Program-made: the position numbers and the translations under genes
Assembly: GCA_008711295.1 (NCBI GenBank)
Contig: VUYV01000499.1
Location: 354,650-418,649, forward strand
Reading direction: 5' to 3'
DNA: 64,000 bases
Source of the DNA: Anarhynchus alexandrinus
Lineage: Eukaryota > Chordata > Aves > Charadriiformes > Charadriidae
In this document: positions 37,801 through 46,420 of the stretch, in pieces
Layout of the letters: the number at the start of each line of letters is the position of its first letter
Numbering within the stretch: the stretch's first letter is position 1
The notes under the pieces: generated by a model
The model's input: the letters and a program-made list of their open reading frames with translations, nothing else
Told to the model about the DNA's origin: nothing
The model's database searches: none

Positions 37801-40800
37801 AGTGAAAGCTAATTGTTTCAAAGGAAAGAAAGGGCTTTGTAGGCTAATGCAGAGAGCTGTGGCATATAGAAATTCAGCAGTAGTAGCACATCATTGACTC
37901 TCAACATTAAGTTCTTGTGAAAACAGATATTTAACTTTGAACTAAATGTCTTGCTTTGGCCCTTGCATGGCATCATCTGGTTTGGTAAGCAGAATTAAAA
38001 GAGTACATTTGCACTAATGCACAGCTTTCCTTATAGCAGAAATAGGTTACATAAACATCAAGACATACAAGACTCTTAAAATGCTTCCTTTTAAATTTCT
38101 GCCTGATACCACTAAGAGGACATTTAGCATTCTGCGGGTTAAATTCTGACTGTTCCAGCTTCACTCCCTCTTCCCAGGTTATCCGTAGTCTAGTACTAAA
38201 CAGGTCTTTTGATCATACACTCAAGAAAGCGCTTTTCATTCTCTCTTAGGACAGGCAGAGTGGCATAACTCTTGGAAGATAGTACCCAAGCAGATAGTAT
38301 CAGCTAACCATTTGATAATGAACTTAATAACTTTAGGCTTAACTCTGGTCTTACTAAAAACAGTGGGAATGTTCTCATTTTGATTGAGGTACAAGTTTTA
38401 GACAGAAAATGAAGGAAAAATGTCTCTCCAACAGAACAAGTCATATCCTACACCAGTACCTCTGTATAACCCTGTATTTTCCCACCAATAGTAAAGCAAA
38501 AAATTACAAAGGCAAAATGAGAAACGCTATTTTAGGAGGCAAAGTCATCTTCCCCCTCCATAAATTCCTGTTGAATTCAGAGATAGTATTTTAATAAACA
38601 ATCCTGAAACCAGAGCTGTATAGATAACCAGCCCTGTGATCGAACAGCTTTCTATGAAACATACCAAGAGTAAGATAGATGCTGAATGTAAAGAGCAGGG
38701 AGAAATGTTATTTGGTGGATGAATTGATCTCTGCAGCACTAAATAAAGAAAAATTCCCAGCATTTTAAATGCTTCATGCATTGAAGCTAATCTAGTTTCT
38801 GGCTCCCTCCACCACAATAATGTTGTACTTAATGGAGAATATTGTACTTCTGCATCTTCTCAGTAAAAGTAATCCAGTTATTTTCAGTTTTTTGTTTGAT
38901 AGGTGGGCAACCATAACAAAACACTGCTGACCATACTAGAATATGGCAGCACCTCACTAATTTGCACTCTGGTAGGAATGAAAAACCACAAAACATTTGG
39001 AGCTTTTGTGTAGGGATTAGCAGAGTATTGGTAGTGAATCACCGCTGCAACCCATTTTACACAGCATATTAGGAAAGTGCACTTTTTTAAAAAGTGCAAC
39101 TGCACAGGAGGAAGAAAGGTGATCGTGTATTTCAGTGCAATCCATGTCACTTCCTCTAAGTGTGAACTCTTCAATGAAAATAGATTCAAGTAAGCACTGA
39201 AACAACCGCTCCTGTTGTCAAGGAATATAGTGAATGAAGATGTTCATTCATCCTAATGAATGCTGTTCTTCTTAATCTGAACTACCTGAAAAAGTACAGG
39301 TCATAGGAAATTTTGAGGAGGAGGCAAGATGAGTAATCTCCTTCATTTGCACACAGCAGAAGAAAAGCAATAGCCAAGGATTAAAAATGACCAATTATCA
39401 TATATACATGACCTTGCAACTAACATTCCTTATCTTCAGATTTATGTACATTGCATTAGAAATAAAACCTTATTCTGCCTGCTGGAAGAATTTCCCTGAC
39501 CTAAACGCGATTTACATGTTCTATTGTTCGCTCTGGGTAAGGAAAGCAAGAAAGATGCCTCCATTTGCACAGTTCTTTTAGCAACAGATTGCCACAGGTT
39601 CTCCTTTTCTGTTGTGCTCAGCAAATACTCAGTCTCTCCACGGCTGATCCCCGGGCAGTCCACTGGTTCCTCTTTGCAACAAGTGCTTTTTAGCAGCTCT
39701 GGAGACAATGCGCTCCGCCTCCTGCCTACCTTAGCGCAGGCATCATAAACTGATGACTGCATATACGCTGTCGTCTCCTCACACTTCAAAGAAGTCAAGC
39801 AAAATACAGTAGAGGATAATCATAAGAATGAAGGAAAAAAAAAAAAAGACAAAAAGTTTTCCACAATCTCCCCACGGGTCTCAGAAGAATCAACACTCTC
39901 TTTTGAAAGTATGTAAAGTTTCTTGGACAACTTTTTCCTGCAGTTTTGAGGACAGGAACTGTTTCCTACTGTTTTGACAAATCAAACTACTGAGAAGCTA
40001 TCGTTGCTTAATAACAGCTAGGTACAATATTCTAAAGCTATTCTAGTCAAATAAACAAAATACATTTGTGACGCATTTTCCCTGCTTTATTGTTAGCTTA
40101 CTCATTAATTAGCAAAATGCATTATTTTGCAATGAGTTTTTCAGTCAGTGTGCATTAGTTAAGTGACACTGTATGGAAAGTTTAAAGCAGACTTCACCTC
40201 CTAATTATATGCCTGGAAGAAGCAAGAGTTAGATCTACTTAGGAATAGTATACTCAAGTCAAGGAGAAATGCGCTACATATTAAAGACAGATTGAAGAAA
40301 AAAAATCTCAAATTAGAAAGCCCAAATGGACGCACATTGTTAATACGGAGCTCCACACCCCTCCCAAGAACAAACCCTCCAAAAAAATTATGAACATGCA
40401 AGCAATACGTTGATTTACTTAAAAATCAAGAAGTCACACAATTTAGCACTCACTACAAAATATGGTTAAAAAAGTCACAGGCTACAGCTTGAAAGCAAGG
40501 AAAAAAAAAAAAAGACCCTTTGCTCCCCATGGCAAAGTCACTCCTCAACAACAAAAACAAAATTAAGAAGAGCCCCCCAAAAAACTTTCACTACAGCTCT
40601 TTCAATTAAATAAAAGCACACAGTTTAGCTATCAACACCACTTCATTACTGTAATAAATAAATAAAAAAAAAGCACACGGAGGTCTATTGACTATATGAA
40701 AAAAACATACATGCATCGTTAATCACCATTTTAGCTTGTTTGTGTTTGAGTCTACTGGTTACAGAGTTTAATTCCAAACAGAACTATTCCACCTCTTATC

Positions 40801-43153
40801 ATCATATCCTTCTGATCAGTTATCTTAACTGTAAACGATCCCTGTCAGATTAGAAAGAGATAAATAACATTGAGTCAAGCTGAAAAAAAGAGAAACGGGG
40901 CACAGCAATCTTGCATCAAGTCATACCTCCTTGTTTTATCATAGGGTCATACGGGACCGGACTGCTTAGGTGGAAGGGACACGTCCCACACAACTTGACT
41001 CAGCTGCGGCATTTAGAACATGACCGACAAGATGAGCGCATTTATGGGTATACATTTATAAGTTTGAGAACTTCAGTACTGCTGGTGAGTTTATAAGGCT
41101 GCTACTGCAAGAGGCCTTCAAGGATCATACTTTTTCTTTCCTTATTTTAAAAAAAGATTTTTTTCCTCCCCTATTTGAGGTCCCATTGAACAGACTTACC
41201 CAAAAGGCCTCTGTATGAGAGCTGGATGAAGCTGCTGGACACCAAAGGCAAAACCTATCAACAGAAACACATCGCATTCTCTGTATGGGTGTTCATTTGG
41301 CCACTTATTTATGCTATATACACACATGCACACAAACGCAGAGTAACAGCCTTCACAAGCAACCTCCAGGGACGATGTCTGAGAGGCTGCAGAACCACAA
41401 ATGAGAAAGTAAAATATATCAATCCATATGTACACGCACACACATACATGCAATACAGAACTTAAACCAATAAAGCACACGCTTTCCTAGGGATGTTTAG
41501 AAGAACAACTTTTTCTAAACAATAAGCACAAGGTTTTCATTCACATTTTATTTTGCACTCCATTCTGGTCCCTAACTTTAGCCTCTGAAGCATTATATGG
41601 TACTTTCTATTCATCAGTGTGTTTGCGTACTTTCTACAGACTTAAATTTGAGCTATCTCTACTCACGAGGACTAAGCGTGGGGGTCAAATTCTAACTTCA
41701 CTTCTATTCTTCAAGCGCCCAAGCGTAAACCCCTTCTTTCTTTGGTGGGCACTTAATTACTCACAGAAGTGTTCCTTGGGCCAAGCACACAGGAACTCAG
41801 GGCAGTCTCCTTTAGAGCAGAAACGTGCACGCGCTCCGGACTCCTGTCCCCCTTGCTGCAAAGCAGCAGTTTGGGAAGCATCTAGGACATCAGATTGGCT
41901 CAGATGTGGTCTTAGGAAGAGCCGTTTCATTTTAAAGTCTGCATAATAGCTCCCATCTGTTGGAGGAGTTTGCATTAAGATACTGTTTGTATTAATAAGA
42001 CCGCACACATTGGAAGCGATTCAGTCCTAGGCCAATCTTTCCCTGCAACGATACTGTAAATGGTCAGCGCCACCACACTCCCAGCAGCGGGAATAACCAA
42101 TGAAGTGTCGGAGCTGTGGAAGTCTTCCTGGGGAACTGCAGATACTTTCTTTCTGATCGCTTTTGGTTTTTCAATAAGGCGCATGTACCAAAATAGCCAA
42201 AAAGTTACTACACGCTGCACTGAAAAAATCAAAACCAAAGCACAGCCCAAGAGTCAGCACACTTCAGGACAGTGCCGGACAGCACTGCCTCTTTTTTGAA
42301 GTTTTACTCTCTTCAGAAACCTGAGGTACAGCGAGAAAAGCCCTTCAGGGCCGCTTCCTCACCTGGCTGCATTATCCGCGGCTTGGCACCCAGGTACGCC
42401 AGGTTCACGTTGGCTTTCCTGCCGTCGATGATGGGGTTGGGGTCTTTACAAGCCCTTTCAGCAGCAGCTCTGTCAGCCATGGTGACCTTAAACGGGCGAT
42501 GCTGCCCATCAGATCCCTTTCGGCGGGCAAGGAGAAACCTCTCCCCCACGGCACCCACCCGGCTGCCCCCCCNNNNNNNNNNNNNNNNNNNNNNNNNNNN
42601 NNNNNNNNNNNNNNNNNNNNNNNNNNNNNNNNNNNNNNNNNNNNNNNNNNNNNNNNNNNNNNNNNNNNNNNNNNNNNNNNNNNNNNNNNNNNNNNNNNNN
42701 NNNNNNNNNNNNNNNNNNNNNNNNNNNNNNNNNNNNNNNNNNNNNNNNNNNNNNNNNNNNNNNNNNNNNNNNNNNNNNNNNNNNNNNNNNNNNNNNNNNN
42801 NNNNNNNNNNNNNNNNNNNNNNNNNNNNNNNNNNNGGAAAAAAGGGCAAAAAAGGGCAAAAAAAGCCAAACGCCCCCCCGGGCCCCGAGCCTGCCCGGCT
42901 CCTTGCTGCGGCCCCCCCCCTCCCCGCAGAAGTTTCTCCACCTGCCCCGTCCCTCCCCGCCCCAGCCCCGCGCCCCGGCACTTACAAAGCCGTATCCCCG
43001 GGACTTGCCCGTCTGCCGGTCGGTGATGACCACCGCCTCCTCGATGTCCCCGAAGACCTCGAAGTACTTGCGCAGGCTGGAGTCGGTGGTGTGGTAGGGC
43101 AAGCCCCCGACGAAGATCTTGGTGTACGTCGTGTCCTTCTGCGTCGTGTGCAT
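34493..43153 (-). CDS. RBM24: RNA-binding protein 24 (RBM24), spliced CDS of 4 exons, 225 aa
   Basis: Joining the four exons (168 + 124 + 55 + 331 nt) gives 225 codons plus a TAG stop. The N-terminal half is one RRM: RNP2 is KIFVGGL at residues 12-18 and RNP1 is KSRGYGFV at 50-57. The C-terminal half (from about residue 117) is low-complexity, rich in Ala, Tyr, Pro and Gln, with several polyalanine runs, ending QLQTDRMQ. The wording [32 protein letters not shown] and [17 protein letters not shown] separates RBM24 from its paralogue RBM38. From the family: RBM24 is enriched in heart and skeletal muscle, binds GU-rich RNA, promotes muscle-specific alternative splicing, and affects stability or translation of mRNAs such as those for p21, myogenin and p53, acting in nucleus and cytoplasm. 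Human RBM24 is 236 aa from memory; the shorter length here probably reflects shorter alanine runs. Confidence 0.97.
34824..41199 (-). other. RBM24 intron 3 (6.4 kb)
   Basis: Donor GTAAGTC, acceptor TTTCAACAG. AT-rich, no transposon recognised. It contains a perfect 16-bp long-range inverted repeat near its 3' end and a short GC-richer patch at about 39.59-39.75 kb; both are treated separately. Degenerate CR1-tail-like wording at about 40936-40982 is too weak to call. Confidence 0.9.
34930..35396. repeat. 16-bp perfect inverted repeat, arms 435 bp apart, in RBM24 intron 3
   Basis: TAGGGTTGCCACAATA at 34930-34945 is matched exactly by its reverse complement TATTGTGGCAACCCTA at 35381-35396. The arms stop abruptly on both sides. 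Both ends start or finish with TA, so it could be a small DNA-transposon relic with TA target duplications, or an RNA stem just upstream of the last exon's acceptor. No transposase sequence lies between the arms. Confidence 0.85.
41200..41254 (-). CDS. RBM24: RBM24 coding exon 3 (residues 98-115 plus two bases of Gly116)
   Basis: A 55-nt micro-exon encoding [18 protein letters not shown]. The acceptor is TTGATAG before GTTTTG; the donor is TTTTGG followed by GTAAGTC. The phases match both neighbouring exons. It links the RRM to the alanine/tyrosine-rich tail. Confidence 0.95.
41255..42362 (-). other. RBM24 intron 2
   Basis: About 1.1 kb, donor GTGAGG, acceptor CTGTTGATAG. The first part still belongs to the CpG-island shore. 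Nothing else recognisable. Confidence 0.9.
42363..42486 (-). CDS. RBM24: RBM24 coding exon 2 (residues 57-97 plus first base of Gly98)
   Basis: Reads [20 protein letters not shown], continuing through [12 protein letters not shown] to IMQP. It completes the RRM from the last residue of RNP1 through strand 4. The acceptor is TTTAAG before GTC; the donor is CAGCCAG followed by GTGAGG. The length of 124 nt leaves phase 1. Confidence 0.96.
42487..42985 (-). other. RBM24 intron 1, containing a 263-bp assembly gap
   Basis: Apparent length is 499 bp, of which 42573-42835 is N. The donor is GTAAGTG and the acceptor is TTTAAG before GTCACC; the polypyrimidine tract is weak. Next to the gap (42836-42868) lie about three copies of a 10-bp GGGCAAAAAA-like unit, so the missing bases may be a tandem array and the true intron longer. 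Confidence 0.9.
42573..42835. other. Assembly gap (263 N) in RBM24 intron 1
   Basis: Bounded by a C8 run on the left and a short A/G tandem repeat on the right. No exon sequence is missing: exons 1 and 2 are both complete and in phase. Confidence 0.95.
42986..43153 (-). CDS. RBM24: RBM24 coding exon 1 (residues 1-56)
   Basis: Begins at ATG 43153-43151 ([20 protein letters not shown]), the conserved RBM24 N-terminus, and contains RNP2 plus most of RNP1. The donor is GGCTTT followed by GTAAGTG, with the last exon base at 42986, phase 0. The junction falls inside RNP1, between GYGF and V. An in-frame extension upstream ([14 protein letters not shown]) exists, but I chose the internal ATG because it matches the family start. 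Confidence 0.96.
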
Positions 43154-43590
43154 CTTCCGCCGGGCCCTGCGCGCCGCGCCGCGCTCTGCACCCACGCGTG
43201 GCCGCCGGGGCGTGCGGGTCCTGGGCGGCGGGACCCGCTTCCAGACTCAGCCCCGCTCTTGCTTTCCTTTTTAGTTTTTTGTTTTTGTTNCTCCTCCTTC
43301 AAGAGCGCAGCCCCGCAGCCTCCGGAGGTTTTGAGGTAGGTACCGGCAAAAGGAGGAGGGGAAGCCGGGCAGCAGCCAGCCTGGCGGCCGTCAGCGCTGG
43401 AAACGAGCAGAAGCAGCAGCGGGAAGAGGAGCGCAGGGCCTGGGCGCTAACAACTGAGTGGCCTCCCCCCCCCTAAAAGCCACCGGGTCGGGCACTCTCG
43501 GTTCCTCCTCCTCCTCCTCCTCCTCGCAGGGGCGGGGACGGCGGCGGGGCGGACCCCGCGCTCGGCCGCGGCCCAGCCGGGGCTGACACA

Positions 43591-43609
43591 CAGCTGTTGG
43601 CAACAGCTG
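43591..43609. promoter_or_regulatory. 19-bp palindrome containing two CAGCTG E-boxes
   Basis: CAGCTGTTG and CAACAGCTG face each other around a single G, a perfect 9-bp inverted repeat. CAGCTG is the preferred core of MyoD-family bHLH factors. The two core centres are 13 bp apart. The position in a promoter island of a muscle gene makes a myogenic response element plausible; binding is inferred. Confidence 0.6.
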
Positions 43610-43930
43610 GATGTCGTCCGTCCCCCCCTCCCGCCCCTACCCGTGGGGCGGGAGCCTGCCCTTTGAATCGCCAGGCGAAGGGGCTGCTTCAGGAGTGCCC
43701 CGCGGGGAGGCTGGGTGCCCTCCGAGGCAGGTTTGCCCCGGGCTTGTGCAAACAGAAGTGCCGGGATGAAGGGTCTTGTGGGGTCACCGCTGCCCGGGCA
43801 GCTGGAGACCCCGCGGGCAGAGCCGGCTCACTGGCAGCTGGCGGTCCTCAAATGTTTCCATCCCTCCCCGAAGGCGAAGGTTTGTGGGGAAAGCCCCGTG
43901 CCACCCTTGCTTACCTCTCTCCCCAGGCTA

Positions 43931-44439
43931 GGGATGCTATGGTGCCGCAGCACTTGCATTATTGTGGTGGTGGTTGTGGTTCTTGTTATTGGTTTGGACA
44001 CAGGATGGGAAAAAGAAAAAAAAAAAAACCACTGGTAAAGCTGCTTCCCTCGTTTTTCTCCTCTCTTGCTGCCTCTTCCCTGTGCTGGGACTGGGAAGGA
44101 TGCATAGGAACAAAAAGAAAGGAACGTCTGTGTGACATGGAGAGGCAGAGGACTGTGGGAGTTGGGGAGGGGTGGGGGGGAGACTCACAGGGAGACAGGA
44201 AGGATGGGAGGAAGGTTAAAGATTGGGGAAAACAGATGTGCATATATGTATATACTTCTAAACCACTCCCTTGTGGTCCCAAAGTCTTGATAAGTACTGG
44301 TGTCTCTTTTTCCTCTTTCTCCTACTTCCTCTGTCTTGTTAGACTTTTTCCTGTGAAGTCCCTTTCTCCCTTAGAAAAAAGAGCAATGCATCAGTTGCAG
44401 GAGGGTTTTTCACAAAGCTCTTCAGCCCCTCCGCTACCA
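43931..44439. other. Upstream flank of the RBM24 promoter, no gene recognised
   Basis: The island fades out here. The sequence holds a poly(A) run near 44017, a G-quadruplex-type motif and purine-rich stretches. A 291-codon open frame (43597-44472, plus) crosses from the island but matches nothing I know and lacks a normal ATG at its 5' end. Confidence 0.5.
44157..44180 (+). other. G-quadruplex-type motif
   Basis: Four G runs of 3, 4, 4 and 7 are separated by loops of 4, 1 and 1 bases, matching the standard G3+ loop 1-7 pattern. It lies about 1 kb upstream of the RBM24 start codon. Confidence 0.75.
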
Positions 44440-46110
44440 AAGGTTAACCATAATGACAACACTTACCCCTAAACTTGCTTGCCCTGTATCTAACCTTGGC
44501 CCCATTTGTTTTTTTTTCAGCAGTCATTGTCCTAGTTCTAATGGCCTGTACAATATTAGGTCATGCTGTCATTAAACCCTACTTGATCCTTCAGACTCTC
44601 CAGATTAAATCATTTGGTTTAATATGTTAGGACTAACTCAGGCTGAAGCCTAGCAACCCTAGCAGGATCCAGATGTAAATGTTGGTTTTCAGCTCAAGCT
44701 ATGACAAGCCCTTAACCTTGGCCTGAATCCAGCTAGACCAGCTAACTCTGCCCCAAAATTTCTCCCAGCATGGCTCTCATGCTGGTCTGGAACATTGTGT
44801 TAAACCTGACACTCCAGCCGCTTCTGTTCCAAGGGCTACTTGTAACCTTAAACTCTGGCCCAGTGACCTGAACTTAAATACTAGCCCAACTAGAGGTGTC
44901 AGCGCTCAGTAGCGCACTGCAGCCCACAAACAGCTTAGGAGTACATTTAAGTTCTCAGCCCCTTGTGGACCTGAAAGATGAACTTCCCCTAAAACCAAAC
45001 ATAGCCCATCCCATCCCATTTCCTTTCCCTTGCTGTGCCCAGCACTCCTGTGTGTCTTGTGGCACCCGCAGGAACGGTGAATTAAGCCTAGTTTTGCAGT
45101 CATTACACAAGCTCCTGTATTAAGGCCAGAAAAGCAACACTTGGCTATGCCAGAACTAACTGCAGGTGTATTTAGGAGTTTGCCTCTTTCAGCCCAAGTG
45201 GAAGATTGTTGACTTTGGCAGACCCAAACCCAAACCCTAGCCTTTTGGTCTAACAGCAGCAGCAGGTCTTCCAGGATGCAGAAACAAAACCTAACTTTCT
45301 GCATTTATGTCGCAACAAAGGACAAACTTCTTGCATTTAGATAGGGTTCATCAGGCAGCCCTTGCTCTAGGCTGAGTCATTCTGACACAAATCCAAACAC
45401 AACCACAATACCATCATTAACTTGAGGTCCAGGATACACTTCTTAATAAAAAACTCCACAGCTTATTTCCTTCAAATGTCCCTAATCTGCTTACTGTTTT
45501 TGCAGCATTTACAGGTTCCTGTGAAGAACAAGCCTTTTCTGGTCCTTCTCTCCTAAGGCACAAACCTGGTTCCAACCAAACGTAGCCTTAAACTAAGAAA
45601 GGTAGCCCCCACAACAATAGACCTAACTTGCACTACAGCACTACTAGCTTCATGCGACAGGCCTACAGACCCTACAAGAACTGAAAATACGTCTTCAGCC
45701 CAAATTGTTGCCCATTATATTTTTCTGTGTGCCAAACCTCATCCTATTTCAGTGGTGCCTACAGGATTCACATATAATATCAGCAGTCCTTGTCCTTCTT
45801 TTCCTAACCTTAAACTGAACCATAACTGTCATCAGTATCACAGCCATTGCAAAACCCATTGGTCACGGAACCACAATTCTGTAATCTCATTTCTCTCACA
45901 CCCTAATCCCAATCTTCAACCTAACTATAGTTTAAAGTTAAAAGAGGTGACGCTGCTATCCTGCGCAATCTCACTAGTGCTGTCCTTTTTGTTTGATATT
46001 CCCTAGAGGATTAAGATGGTCACACAATTCTCCATGCAGTTCTCCCTCAGACCTTAGCTTTGTCCCTAATTCAACTGTTTCTCAGTCTTAATCATCACTT
46101 TAGCTCTTGG
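44440..46110 (+). repeat. CTAA/CCTTAA-skewed degenerate tract, telomere-like in wording
   Basis: The plus strand is C-rich and repeatedly shows CCCTAA, CCTAAC and CCTTAAAC words. By eye I count about 17 CTAA against about 6 TTAG in 1.65 kb. The clearest stretch is CCCAAACCCAAACCCTAGCC at 45223-45242; others are CCTAACCTTAAAC near 45804 and CCCTAATCCC near 45901. No perfect telomere array is present and no open frame is convincing. It could be an ancient degraded telomere-type or satellite tract, or simply a skewed composition. Confidence 0.45.
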
Positions 46111-46420
46111 TTTATCCAAAGAGAGGTGACCTCTATCATATGGAAATGAATTAAAGACCATTTGAACACTTTAGTTTTCAGGAATACATTGTATAATTCT
46201 CTCCTCAACTGTATGTTAGCTCCAAATTTTAGGCTAGTCTTAACCCAAAGGAGGTGACTGGTAACACCCCAGGAGGGTAGTTCTTTCAGATTACATCCAT
46301 TTTGGATATGTTTTGGCCTGATTAGGGCTTGTGTCTTTGTACTAGGGCCAGGGTTCAGTACAGTGAATCTTGACGGGCGAGGTTCATCTATGGAACCTGT
46401 AGGTACCACCGGAAACTGAT
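46111..46420. other. Transition zone where the CTAA skew reverses, with repeated AGGTGAC words
   Basis: Beyond about 46.1 kb the plus strand shows TTAG, TTAGGG-like and AGGGTT words (for example near 46320 and 46350) instead of CTAA. AAAGAGAGGTGAC (46118-46130) and AAAGGAGGTGAC (46247-46258) repeat an element also seen as AAAGAGGTGAC at 45941-45951. Confidence 0.4.

Larger units (their letters stand above)
32712..43153 (-). other. RBM24: RBM24 gene, start codon to inferred poly(A) site
   Basis: Complete four-exon gene on the minus strand. The coding exons are 43153-42986, 42486-42363, 41254-41200 and 34823-34493, joined by GT-AG introns with matching phases (0, 1, 2). The 3' UTR runs to about 32.71 kb. 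The transcription start is not fixed by the sequence; it should lie in the CpG island above 43.15 kb. Neighbouring genes are not visible in the window. In other vertebrates CAP2 lies downstream. Confidence 0.95.
42340..43930 (-). promoter_or_regulatory. RBM24: RBM24 CpG-island promoter region
   Basis: CpG-dense sequence covers exons 1 and 2, intron 1 and about 0.75 kb upstream of the ATG. No canonical TATA box is seen. A short AT-rich block at 43262-43289 interrupts the island; in the minus sense it holds TAAAAAGG, a CArG/TATA-like word one mismatch from the SRF-site consensus. (CTC)n lies at about 43503-43526. A double E-box palindrome lies 438-456 bp upstream of the ATG. The transcription start cannot be placed from sequence alone. 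Confidence 0.8.

Noticed and set aside
40930..40985. Possible CR1 tail in RBM24 intron 3
   Set aside because: Only a few words (TCATAGGGTCATA, GTGGAAGGGACA) recall a CR1 3' end, too little to call.
43151..43195. Upstream in-frame start extending RBM24 by 14 residues
   Set aside because: The Arg/Ala-rich extension [14 protein letters not shown] is not part of the RBM24 family N-terminus, and the internal MHTTQKD start is the conserved one.
42272..43339. 355-codon plus-strand frame over RBM24 exons 1 and 2
   Set aside because: It runs through 263 unknown bases and lies antisense to real coding exons, so it is a shadow of RBM24 in GC-rich DNA.
43597..44472. 291-codon plus-strand frame diverging from the RBM24 promoter
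   Set aside because: There is no normal ATG at its 5' end, no recognisable domain, and it crosses poly(A)- and G-rich tracts. A divergent non-coding transcript is possible but not supported by sequence.
44440..46110. True interstitial telomere array
   Set aside because: No run of consecutive TTAGGG or CCCTAA units is present; only a skewed, degenerate resemblance. It is kept as a finding, not called a telomeric repeat.
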